Shown piece after piece: positions 8,781 through 16,786 of a stretch of DNA of 64,000 bases (its first letter is position 1; the number at the start of each line of letters is the position of its first letter). The DNA comes from JABFRJ01 sp033812735 (GTDB taxonomy: Bacteria > Pseudomonadota > Alphaproteobacteria > Rhizobiales > Hyphomicrobiaceae): positions 1 through 64,000 of the forward strand of contig JAPXTA010000002.1 in NCBI GenBank assembly GCA_033812735.1, given 5' to 3'. Under the pieces are notes generated by a model. That model saw only the letters and a program-made list of their open reading frames with translations, ran no database searches and was not told where the DNA came from. The position numbers and the translations under genes were made by a program.

Positions 8781-9377
8781 ATGGGGGACTCAAAGTTTCC
8801 TCAGGACTTCTCGTCCGAACTCGTCGGCTCCAAGCCAGGCGACGCAGAGGCGAAGGGCCTAGATGTCTTCGAGACTGCCGGAACCATCAAGTGGTTCGAC
8901 GCCAGCAAAGGCTATGGTTTCATAGTACCTGACAATGGCCTAGCCGACGTTCTCCTCCATGTGACTTGCCTCCGCGCTGGTGGCTACCAGGTTGCCTACG
9001 AAGGCGCCCGGGTGCATTGTGAAGTTCTGCGGCGGCCGAAAGGCTTGCAGGCATTTCGCATCCTCAGCATGGACGAGAGCACTGCGATCCATCCGTCTCA
9101 ATTGCCTCAGCGCACCCACGTGGTGGTGCAGCCGGAGAGCGGTTGGGAGCGGGCCATGGTCAAGTGGTTCAATCGAGTCCGTGGTTTCGGGTTCCTGACA
9201 CGTGGTGATGGTACGCCTGACATCTTCGTTCACATGGAAACGCTCCGCCGTTTCGGCTTCACCGAGCTTCGCCCTGGACAGATGGTCCAGGTCCGTTTCG
9301 GTGGCGGTTCGAAGGGCTCCATGGCGGCTGAACTTCGCCCCGATGGTGCGCCGAGCAACCTGCCGCCGTCGCACTGA
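8781..9377 (+). CDS. Tandem cold-shock domain protein
   Basis: A 198-residue protein with two cold-shock domains, the arrangement common in alphaproteobacteria (single-stranded nucleic-acid binding, RNA chaperone). The first domain reads GTIKWFDASKGYGFIVPD with the RNP1-like KGYGFI. The second reads AMVKWFNRVRGFGFLTRGDG with RGFGFL and DIFVHMETL. An acidic linker joins them and the ends are disordered. The start chosen is ATG 8781 (GCGGGG about eight bases upstream); ATG 8775 and GTG 8745 are in frame. Its stop lies seven bases before the DUF192 gene, so the two are probably co-transcribed. Confidence 0.9.
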   Translation: MGDSKFPQDFSSELVGSKPGDAEAKGLDVFETAGTIKWFDASKGYGFIVPDNGLADVLLHVTCLRAGGYQVAYEGARVHCEVLRRPKGLQAFRILSMDESTAIHPSQLPQRTHVVVQPESGWERAMVKWFNRVRGFGFLTRGDGTPDIFVHMETLRRFGFTELRPGQMVQVRFGGGSKGSMAAELRPDGAPSNLPPSH

Positions 9378-9384
9378 TCGACAC

Positions 9385-9879
9385 GTGATCCATAAGACTT
9401 TCATGCCCGTCGCCAGCGGTCTAGGACTGCTGGCGACGTTTTTGTTGATAATCGGCCTGATGCTGCCGACGAATGCGCGAGCCGAGGTCACGATGCGTCG
9501 CGACACGCTCACTCTTCAGACGGCCGGCGGTCCGAAGGCGATCGAGATCGAGGTTGCGGAAACGCCGGATCAGAAGGCGCGGGGACTGATGTTCCGGACG
9601 AGTTTGCCGGATACCAGCGGCATGCTGTTCCCCTATCCGCAGCCGCAAGAGCTGACGATGTGGATGAAGAACACGTTCATCCCGTTAGATATGGTTTTCA
9701 TAAAATCGGATGGGACAGTCCATCGTATCGAAGTGAGAACGGAGCCGATGTCCGAGCGGGTTATTGGCTCGAAAGGGGACGTTACGGCGGTTCTGGAACT
9801 CGCTGGCGGTGCCGCCGATCGCTTGGGTCTGAAGGCCGGCGACAAGGTCGTGCACCCGCATTTCGGCGCGAAGAAATAG
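9385..9879 (+). CDS. DUF192 family exported protein
   Basis: A 164-residue protein with a hydrophobic signal segment (SGLGLLATFLLIIGLMLP) and a predicted cleavage after ANARA-like residues. A DUF192 domain follows: ETPDQKARGLMFRTSLP, then GMLFPYPQPQELTMWMKNTFIPLDMVFI. DUF192 proteins are small beta-barrels of unresolved function, often predicted periplasmic. The GTG start at 9385 gives a basic n-region (IHKTF); ATG 9403 would remove it. The seven-base gap to the upstream cold-shock gene suggests an operon. Confidence 0.85.
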   Translation: MIHKTFMPVASGLGLLATFLLIIGLMLPTNARAEVTMRRDTLTLQTAGGPKAIEIEVAETPDQKARGLMFRTSLPDTSGMLFPYPQPQELTMWMKNTFIPLDMVFIKSDGTVHRIEVRTEPMSERVIGSKGDVTAVLELAGGAADRLGLKAGDKVVHPHFGAKK

Positions 9880-10075
9880 CGCTTCGAGCCGCTATGGGAC
9901 AAATCCGGCGTCCTGCGGCGAGATGGTTGCAATCGCAACGGCGGGCTTAGGATTTGATTTACGCTCCGGCCGCGTTTTGGGTCCGAACCCGGTCATTCCG
10001 ACGCCGATAGTCCGCATCCGGCGCGCCTCTTGCTCCCTCGCATCCGACTGTGCCGTCTTGAGAAGGGACACGCGG

Positions 10076-10273
10076 ATGACCTTTAGCTTCTATCATTCGA
10101 ATTTCGTCAGGGTGAACCTTGCTCTCGTCTTGATCGACGAGCATCGCCGCGCGCACCTGTCTTCGATCGTTAAAACCTCGCTGCCTAGTTTCCAGCACCG
10201 GGAGTGGGCGGCGGCACATGCCGAGCGCCGCCGGCTTGCGGATGGCGCAGGTGATACCGGCGAGAGTGCGTGA
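10076..10273 (+). CDS. Possible small protein, 65 aa, unknown
   Basis: Opens at ATG 10076 behind a good Shine-Dalgarno (GAGAAGGGA, spacing about seven). It encodes a 65-residue mildly basic protein beginning MTFSFYHSNFVRVNLALVLIDEHRR. The N-terminal hydrophobic patch is short. No family was recognised. The support is the ribosome binding site and open frame only; it could be a chance ORF ahead of rlmN. Confidence 0.35.
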   Translation: MTFSFYHSNFVRVNLALVLIDEHRRAHLSSIVKTSLPSFQHREWAAAHAERRRLADGAGDTGESA

Positions 10274-10339
10274 CTGGTCCGGTGAAAGCCGTTAGAAGGC
10301 TGGAAACGCGGCACGTTTACCGTTTCCAGTGAGAGGCCT

Positions 10340-11566
10340 ATGGCCGTCGTCGTCGATAACCGCCCGGCTGGCGCCGCCGGAGCCCAGCTTGTTCCCGAGA
10401 AGCCGTCCCTCGCTGGCATGGACCGCGAGCGGCTTGCAGCGTCCCTGCTCGCGATCGGGGTACCGGAGCGTCAGGTCCGGATGCGAGTCGAGCAGCTGTG
10501 GGGCTGGATCTACGTACACGGCGTGACCTCGTTCGAGGCGATGAGCGACGTGTCGAAGGACATGCGGGCAAAGCTCGTGGCGCACTACACTCTTGCGCGG
10601 CCCGAACTTGTCGCCGAGCAGATTTCGAACGACGGGACGCGGAAGTGGTTGATGCGGCTACCGCGGCGCGGTCACGAGCGCGCGGCGCCGGAAGTCGAGT
10701 GCGTCTATATTCCGGAGCATGACCGCGGCACGCTCTGCATCTCGAGCCAGATCGGTTGCACGCTGACGTGCTCATTCTGTCATACCGGCACGCAGAAGCT
10801 CGTCCGCAATCTGGAAGTTGAAGAGATCGTCGGGCAGATCCTGCTCGCCCGCGACCGGATCGGCGATTGGCCCGGCGCTTCGCCGCCCGACGATGGCGGC
10901 TTGGTGCCATCGGGCGATCGCAAGATCACCAACGTCGTGCTAATGGGCATGGGAGAGCCGCTCTACAATTTCGAGAACGTGAAGCGGGCCATGCTGGTGG
11001 CGAGCGACGGCAATGGTTTGTCGCTGTCGAAGCGGCGGATCACGCTATCGACTTCAGGTGTGGTGCCGGAGATTCCGCGTTGGGGTGCGGAGGCCGGCAC
11101 GATGCTCGCGATTTCGCTGCACGCGGTGCGCGACGAGCTTCGTGACGAACTCGTGCCGCTCAACAAGAAGTACCCGATTGCCGCGTTGCTGCAGGCGTGC
11201 CGCAACTATCCGGGACTTTCGAATGCCAAGCGGATCACGTTCGAGTACGTCATGCTGAAGGACGTCAACGATAGTCTCGCGGATGCGCGGGCGCTGGTGA
11301 AGCTGCTGTCGGGCATTCCGGCGAAGATCAATCTCATTCCCTTCAATCCTTGGCCGGGTACCAAGTACGAGTGCTCGTCTTGGGGGCAGATCGAGCGCTT
11401 CGCCGACATCGTCAACAAGGCCGGTTATGCGAGCCCGGTCAGGACGCCACGCGGACGCGACATTCTCGCGGCGTGCGGTCAATTGAAAAGCGAGAGCGTG
11501 CGGCTGCGAGCAAGCGAGCGGACTGCTGCAGTTCCGGCTTACGATCCGACGGCTGGTGGAGACTAA
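10340..11566 (+). CDS. rlmN: Dual-specificity 23S rRNA/tRNA adenine-C2 methyltransferase
   Basis: A radical SAM enzyme that methylates C2 of adenine 2503 in 23S rRNA and A37 of some tRNAs. The 408-residue protein carries the cluster motif CTLTCSFC (Cys140, 144, 147) with the usual IGC context. It has the glycine-rich VVLMGMGEPL SAM-binding segment and SLSKRRITLSTSGVVP. C-terminal NLIPFNPWPG is characteristic of RlmN. A resolving cysteine would be in the last 40 residues (ILAACGQL). It lies directly upstream of two small membrane-protein genes on the same strand. Confidence 0.97.
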   Translation: MAVVVDNRPAGAAGAQLVPEKPSLAGMDRERLAASLLAIGVPERQVRMRVEQLWGWIYVHGVTSFEAMSDVSKDMRAKLVAHYTLARPELVAEQISNDGTRKWLMRLPRRGHERAAPEVECVYIPEHDRGTLCISSQIGCTLTCSFCHTGTQKLVRNLEVEEIVGQILLARDRIGDWPGASPPDDGGLVPSGDRKITNVVLMGMGEPLYNFENVKRAMLVASDGNGLSLSKRRITLSTSGVVPEIPRWGAEAGTMLAISLHAVRDELRDELVPLNKKYPIAALLQACRNYPGLSNAKRITFEYVMLKDVNDSLADARALVKLLSGIPAKINLIPFNPWPGTKYECSSWGQIERFADIVNKAGYASPVRTPRGRDILAACGQLKSESVRLRASERTAAVPAYDPTAGGD

Positions 11567-11571
11567 CCGTC

Positions 11572-12006
11572 ATGGCGCGCGTGGTGGGGCGGCTTATCCT
11601 GGTGCCGATTGCAGTGCTGCTGGCAATGATCGCCGCGGGGATCGTTCTGGTCAGTCTTGGGCAGGAGCGCGTCGTGCAAGCCATCGCGCGGGCAGGAAAC
11701 CAGGTCGACATCGACGGTGTGTTCGGGGCCGGAGAAGTGATGATCCGTCTCGGGTTCGTGGTGTTCTCGGTACAGACGCTGCTGCCGGTGCTGCTCTTGA
11801 TCGTTGGCGGGGAGGTCGGGCGGATCAGAAGCCCGATCTACTACGTGCTCGGCGGAGGCGCGGCGCTCGCGATCATTCCGTTGCTGGCGCGGCTCGGCAA
11901 CGCGGGCGTCGGCATGGACTCGATCACCGCTCTTTGGCAACTTTTCGCGACGGCTGGGTTCGCGGGCGGCTTCGTGTACTGGCTGGTGGCGGGCCGGACT
12001 GCCTGA
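11572..12006 (+). CDS. Four-TM membrane protein, tandem paralogue A
   Basis: A 144-residue integral membrane protein beginning six bases after rlmN. Hydrophobic segments run approximately at residues 8-28, 60-80, 88-105 and 122-140. The C-terminal segment AGFAGGFVYWLVAGRTA is closely matched by TGFVGGVAYWLVAGRLAG in the next gene. Overall layout and size also agree, indicating a tandem duplication. No functional family was recognised. It is probably co-transcribed with rlmN. Confidence 0.7.
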   Translation: MARVVGRLILVPIAVLLAMIAAGIVLVSLGQERVVQAIARAGNQVDIDGVFGAGEVMIRLGFVVFSVQTLLPVLLLIVGGEVGRIRSPIYYVLGGGAALAIIPLLARLGNAGVGMDSITALWQLFATAGFAGGFVYWLVAGRTA

Positions 12007-12089
12007 CCGGCGGCACTTTGTGGTTGAGCTTGCCGGGCGGGCGGGGGTAATAAGCCTTATCAGCAGCCGGTTTCCTGGGGGAAACAGAG

Positions 12090-12551
12090 ATGGTCGGCCG
12101 AATTTTTCGCGTGCTCTGTGGGTTCATCATTGCGTGTATGGCGGCGGGACTGACGAAGGTTCTATTCGCCTACTCACCTGCTGAATTGTCCTCCTTGCTG
12201 CCCGAGGTGGCGCTCGAGCGTATCTCGCTCATGCTGCCCGTCGCGACACACATCGCCATCTTCTCAGCGCCGTTCGCGCTGGTCGTCACGGCGTTCGGAG
12301 AATGGCAGGGTTTGCGGGACTGGTCGTACTACGGCGTCGCCGCCATCGCGATCGCGCTGATCGGTTTTTTTGCTCAGTATCAGAGCGAGACCGCGACGCA
12401 GGGCTGGTCGATCCTCAACAGCAACTATCCGATTGTCGCCTTCCTCACGACAGGCTTTGTCGGCGGGGTTGCCTACTGGCTGGTGGCGGGCCGTCTTGCC
12501 GGCGTTTCGCAGCATACGAGCAACGGCACTACGATGGTTGCGCGCGCCTGA
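12090..12551 (+). CDS. Four-TM membrane protein, tandem paralogue B
   Basis: A 153-residue membrane protein with about four hydrophobic segments and a terminal YWLVAGRLAG motif shared with the preceding gene, followed by a short polar tail. GAAACAGAG just upstream may act as ribosome binding site. The two paralogues have diverged strongly outside the last segment. Function unknown; the conserved WLVAGR end may mark a small uncharacterised alphaproteobacterial membrane family. Confidence 0.7.
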   Translation: MVGRIFRVLCGFIIACMAAGLTKVLFAYSPAELSSLLPEVALERISLMLPVATHIAIFSAPFALVVTAFGEWQGLRDWSYYGVAAIAIALIGFFAQYQSETATQGWSILNSNYPIVAFLTTGFVGGVAYWLVAGRLAGVSQHTSNGTTMVARA

Positions 12552-12578
12552 TCGCGGGTTCAATCGTTCAGCGGATGC

Positions 12579-13259
12579 TCACGCGAGTTCTTGGATGAGC
12601 TTGCGGCGGATGGCTTCGCCAAAACTCTCGAACGTCTCGGTCACGACCATGAAGGCGCCTGGGCCGCCGATGACTTGTTCGCGATAGTGATCGTCGAGAT
12701 CCCGCTCGAGCGCGAGGATGGGCAGCCCGTTGATCGTGATGCCGTCGGCAATGGCGTCGTCGCGAGCGGCGTAGGACGGACGGCCGCGGTTGGTGGCACC
12801 ATCGCCCGATACATCGATGGTGCGGCGGATCGTCGGATACGGGCAGGACGCGAACAGCGTCCGAGCATGGTCGATGGCGCCTGAAATCGATGTGCCGCCC
12901 CCAAAGAGGCGGCGCGGCATGTCTTCGATTGCCATGGCGAACGAGGCGCATTCGAGATCGCTTGAAATGCGTGTCCAGGGAATGACCTGGATCTGCTGCG
13001 CCGGCCCGGTCCACTGGGTCATGGTGATGGCGACGGCGCCGGTCTGGCCGCGCTTGATCGTCTTGAGCACTTCGGCGGTCCTGAATGCGGCAACATAGCC
13101 GAGACGCTGGAGTTCGAAGCGTTCGCGATTGACGCTGCCCGACGTGTCGACGGCCAGCACGAGCTGGACATCGACGTTGCCGTCGGCACGAGCGTCGCGC
13201 GCGACAAAGGCAGACGCCAACGCAGCAGCTGCGACGCGACGCGTCATCATGCGAGCCAT
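12579..13259 (-). CDS. DUF1194 family exported VWA-like protein
   Basis: A 226-residue protein with a short N-terminal signal (RRVAAAALASAFVARDARA). The von Willebrand factor A-type fold follows, with the metal-adhesion motif DTSGSVN near residue 38. GGTSISGAIDHA and SGDGATNRG fit the other MIDAS loops. DUF1194 proteins are secreted or periplasmic and of unknown ligand. The start at 13259 is supported by GGAG eight bases upstream; a longer open frame extends to 13505 but reads through the nhaA promoter region. It is divergent from nhaA. Confidence 0.85.
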   Translation of the reverse strand: MARMMTRRVAAAALASAFVARDARADGNVDVQLVLAVDTSGSVNRERFELQRLGYVAAFRTAEVLKTIKRGQTGAVAITMTQWTGPAQQIQVIPWTRISSDLECASFAMAIEDMPRRLFGGGTSISGAIDHARTLFASCPYPTIRRTIDVSGDGATNRGRPSYAARDDAIADGITINGLPILALERDLDDHYREQVIGGPGAFMVVTETFESFGEAIRRKLIQELA

Positions 13260-13416
13260 CGATGGTCTCCGGCACAATAGACTTCGGCGCGCATTGTGCG
13301 CAGCCGGTTCATGGAACGCAAACGAGTTCGACAGGGTAATGTTCAACCGAAGGCGGGGTTTGTTCACGGTTGCGCGAGCGCTTGCGATGGCGGCGAAGCT
13401 GTGACAACAAACAGGC

Positions 13417-14577
13417 ATGAGCCAAACACCCGCGTCCGACAGCTCCGATATTCCGGCCTCGCTCGCGCTGCTTGGCGCGACTGTTCTGGCGCTGATCGTG
13501 GCCAACAGCGCACTCGCGCCGCTTTACAAGAGTCTGCTCACGGCAGATCTCAAGATCGGGATCGGCGCGCTTGCGCTCGAACATACCGTCAAAGATTGGA
13601 TCAAGAACGCGCTGATGGCGGTGTTCTTTCTCTACGTCGGTCTCGAGATCAAATACGAATTCACCGAGGGGGCGCTGTCGTCGCGCGACCGCGCTTTCAT
13701 GCCGTTCATTGCTGCGGCCGGCGGGATAATCGTGCCGTCGCTGATTTATCTGTTGATCGCGGGGCGTACGCCGGGGCTTGCGCGCGGCTGGGCCATTCCG
13801 TCGGCGACGGACATCGCCTTCGCGGTCGGCGTGGTGGGATTTCTCGGCCGGCATGTGCCGGCCTCGCTCAAGGCCTTCCTGCTGGCCGTGGCCGTGATCG
13901 ACGATCTCGCCGCCATCCTGATCATTGCGCTGTTCTACACAGGTGGCCTTGTCTGGCAGCCACTGATCATTGCGGGCGGACTGATCTTTGCGCTCGGGTT
14001 GCTCAATCAGCGTGGCGAGCGGCGGCTATGGGTCTATCTTTCCGTCGGTTTTCTGTTGTGGCTTGCAGTCGGACAAGGGGGCATCAATCCAACGCTCGCT
14101 GGCGTGGTGCTCGGTCTGTTCATTCCGATGCGGGTCGGCGGGCGCGAGACGCTGCATGATCTGGCGCACGCGCTCAAATGGCCTGTTGCCTTCATCATCA
14201 TGCCGATTTTTGCATTCGCGAATGCGGGTGTGTCGTTCAAGGGGCTCGGTGCGGACGTTCTGTTCGGGACGGTTGCGGTCGCTATCGCCGCGGGCCTCGC
14301 CATCGGCAAGCCGCTTGGCATTTCGCTCGCGGTATGGATTGCGACGGCCGCCGGCGCCGGCTCGCTGCCGGCAGGTGTCACGGCTCGGCAAGTCCTCGGC
14401 ATGGGCGCACTCGCAGGCATCGGCTTCACGATGAGCCTCTTTATCGGCGACCTCGCGTTCGGCGGCGGCGCGGAAACCGAACAGGTCAGGATCGGTGTGT
14501 TGGCGGGGTCGTTCATCGCGACGGCGCTCGGTGTGGCCGTGCTGATCGGTAGTAATGCCAAGGCCAAGGGCGCCTGA
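13417..14577 (+). CDS. nhaA: Na+/H+ antiporter NhaA
   Basis: An inner-membrane electrogenic sodium/proton antiporter for pH and Na+ homeostasis. The 386-residue length matches the family. Characteristic segments are MAVFFLYVGLEIKYEF, IPSATDIAFAVGV (transport-site Asp) and AVAVIDDLAAILII with the paired aspartates. The C-terminal GIGFTMSLFIGDLAF is also diagnostic. About 11-12 hydrophobic segments are visible. It is a single gene, preceded by the divergent DUF1194 gene. Confidence 0.96.
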   Translation: MSQTPASDSSDIPASLALLGATVLALIVANSALAPLYKSLLTADLKIGIGALALEHTVKDWIKNALMAVFFLYVGLEIKYEFTEGALSSRDRAFMPFIAAAGGIIVPSLIYLLIAGRTPGLARGWAIPSATDIAFAVGVVGFLGRHVPASLKAFLLAVAVIDDLAAILIIALFYTGGLVWQPLIIAGGLIFALGLLNQRGERRLWVYLSVGFLLWLAVGQGGINPTLAGVVLGLFIPMRVGGRETLHDLAHALKWPVAFIIMPIFAFANAGVSFKGLGADVLFGTVAVAIAAGLAIGKPLGISLAVWIATAAGAGSLPAGVTARQVLGMGALAGIGFTMSLFIGDLAFGGGAETEQVRIGVLAGSFIATALGVAVLIGSNAKAKGA

Positions 14578-14655
14578 TATCGGCTTTCATTGCGTATCGC
14601 CCGGCGCCATACTTTGCTGGCGGCTTTCGAGCGCGGCGGAGTGGGAGGATATGTG

Positions 14656-15447
14656 ATGGATCTGAAAGACAAGATCGTCGTGGTAACGGGTGCGGCCGAT
14701 GGGATCGGGCGGGCACTTGCGCTTGGCGCGAAAGCGCGCGGGGCAAAAGCTGTCGTTGTCGCCGATCTCAACGGCGCGGGTGCGGAGAAGACCGCGCAGG
14801 ATGTCGGAGGGCGGGCGTTCCAATGCGACGTCGCGCGCGAGGCAGACATCCAGCGGTTGGTCGAGACGACCGAAGCCGAGGTCGGTCCGATCGCGCTGTT
14901 CTGCTCGAACGCCGGCATCGGCAACTTCGGCGGCAACGGTACAAGTTCGACGTCGTCGTCGAATGAGCAGTGGCAGCGCGGGTGGGACGTCAATGTCATG
15001 TCGCATGTTTATGCGGCGCGAGCGCTGGTGCCGAAGATGGCGGCCCGCGGCGGCGGGTATTTCCTGCACACGGTGTCGGCGGCGGGGCTTTTGAACCAGA
15101 TCGGCAGCGCGGTCTACGGCACAACGAAGCATGCGGCGATCGGGTTCGCCGAAAATCTCGCGTTCACGCATCGGGACCAGGGCATCCGCGTGTCGGTGCT
15201 TTGCCCGCAGGGTGTCGATACGGCGCTGCTCAAGGCGGCAGGGGCCTCCAACTCGGCGCTCGTCGATGGTGTGATCAGCGCAGAGCAGTGTGCCGCAGTG
15301 GCGCTCGACGGCGTCGAAAAGGAAACGTTTTGCATCCTGCCGCATCCGCAAGTCTTGCAGTACATGCGCAACAAGACGGCAGACTACGATCGCTGGATCG
15401 GTGGGATGGCGAAGCTGCAGCGCATTCTGGCACAGGGGAAACGGTGA
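14656..15447 (+). CDS. Short-chain dehydrogenase/reductase
   Basis: A 263-residue classical SDR oxidoreductase. The cofactor motif TGAADGIG is at residues 11-18, followed by NAGIG and the catalytic YxxxK as YGTTK near residue 155. VADLN after beta-2 (Asp in place of Arg) suggests NAD(H) preference. Substrate unknown. ATG 14656 has a GGAGG about eight bases upstream, so it was chosen over an upstream in-frame ATG at 14590. The next gene, a DadA-like oxidoreductase, follows within 60 bp and may be co-transcribed. Confidence 0.88.
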   Translation: MDLKDKIVVVTGAADGIGRALALGAKARGAKAVVVADLNGAGAEKTAQDVGGRAFQCDVAREADIQRLVETTEAEVGPIALFCSNAGIGNFGGNGTSSTSSSNEQWQRGWDVNVMSHVYAARALVPKMAARGGGYFLHTVSAAGLLNQIGSAVYGTTKHAAIGFAENLAFTHRDQGIRVSVLCPQGVDTALLKAAGASNSALVDGVISAEQCAAVALDGVEKETFCILPHPQVLQYMRNKTADYDRWIGGMAKLQRILAQGKR

Positions 15448-15505
15448 CGCGTGCGAAGCGTTGCAGACGTTGTGACGTAGTGCCTGGAAGGAGTGGCGGG
15501 GGACG

Positions 15506-16768
15506 ATGCCAGGGCAGCATTTTGTGGTGATCGGCGCGGGGATCGTGGGCGCCGTCGTGGCGCATGATCTCGTTGCGTCAGGCGAGCGGGTGACGATCAT
15601 CGAAGCCGGTCAGCCTGGCGGGTCGCAGGCGGCGAGCTACGGCAATGGGGCCTGGCTCAGTCCAGGCTCCGTCATCCCGATGTCGTCGCCGGGGCTCTGG
15701 AAGAAAGTGCCGGGATATCTGCTCGACCCGCTCGGGCCGCTGACCATCCGCTGGTCGTCTCTGCCGTGGCTGGCGGATTGGCTGGTTCGGTTCATTCGTG
15801 CCGGCAGCACGGTCGCGAAAGTGGAGGCGGTGTCGCGGGCGCTGCGTCCGCTGGTGACGGACGCGCCCGAGCGGCACGAACGGATTGCGCGAGCGGTTGG
15901 GGTTGGCGATCTCATCGTGCGCGGCGGTCTGCTCTATGTTTATCCGACACGCGCAGACTACGAAGCGGAGGCGCTGTCGTGGCGATTGAGGAAAGAGGCG
16001 GGTCTATCGTGGCGGGAACTCGATGCGGCAGCGCTGCGGCAACTCGAGCCTGCGGTCGGTTCGCAGTATGGCTTCGGGGTTCTGCTACCGGCGGGCGCCC
16101 ATTGCCGTGATCCCGGCGCCTATGTGGCTGCGATCGTCGCGGATGCCGTGAAGCATGGCGCGCGTGTCGTGACGTCGCTTGCCTCTGGGTTCGATGTGCG
16201 GGACGGCAAGTTGTTCGGGGTAAAAACGGACGACGGGATGATCGCTTGCGACAAGGCGATCCTTGCAGCGGGCATTGGCAGCGGCCGTTTGGCCAAGGCT
16301 GCGGGAGACCATGTGCCGCTTGTCAGCGAGCGCGGCTATCACGTCGTCGTGTCGTCGCCGGAAGTCTGGCCGACCATTCCGGTCATGCCTTCTGACGGCA
16401 AGATGGCCAATACGATGACGCGAGGTGGCTTGCGGGCCGCAGGACAAGTGGAATTGGCGCGGGTCGATGCGGCGGCGAACTGGCGGCGGGCTGATATTCT
16501 GCTCAAGCATCTCGCGGCGACTTATCCTGGATTGAAAGGGCACGCGGACCCGTCGCGATTGTCCCGATGGCTTGGACACCGTCCCTCGACTCCGGATGGC
16601 TTGCCGGTCATTGCGAAGGCGTGGGCTTCAGACGACATCGTCTACGCCTTCGGGCACGGACATATCGGATTGGCGGCGGGGCCGGCGTCGGCGGAACTTG
16701 CCGTGGCGCTCGCGACGGGGCGGCCCTCGACAATTTCCGCAGAACCCTACGCAGCGGACCGCTTCTGA
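15506..16768 (+). CDS. FAD-dependent oxidoreductase (D-amino-acid dehydrogenase-like)
   Basis: A 420-residue DAO/DadA-type flavoprotein. The N-terminal dinucleotide-binding motif GAGIVG lies at residues 10-15, with VTIIEAGQPGG at the end of the second strand. C-terminal GHRPSTPDGLPVI and AFGHGHIGLAAGP match the FAD-contacting end of DadA-like enzymes. It probably deaminates D-amino acids or glycine/sarcosine-like amines; the substrate is not determinable. RBS-like GGGGGACG precedes the start. Confidence 0.85.
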   Translation: MPGQHFVVIGAGIVGAVVAHDLVASGERVTIIEAGQPGGSQAASYGNGAWLSPGSVIPMSSPGLWKKVPGYLLDPLGPLTIRWSSLPWLADWLVRFIRAGSTVAKVEAVSRALRPLVTDAPERHERIARAVGVGDLIVRGGLLYVYPTRADYEAEALSWRLRKEAGLSWRELDAAALRQLEPAVGSQYGFGVLLPAGAHCRDPGAYVAAIVADAVKHGARVVTSLASGFDVRDGKLFGVKTDDGMIACDKAILAAGIGSGRLAKAAGDHVPLVSERGYHVVVSSPEVWPTIPVMPSDGKMANTMTRGGLRAAGQVELARVDAAANWRRADILLKHLAATYPGLKGHADPSRLSRWLGHRPSTPDGLPVIAKAWASDDIVYAFGHGHIGLAAGPASAELAVALATGRPSTISAEPYAADRF

Positions 16769-16786
16769 GCGATCAACGCTTGCACA

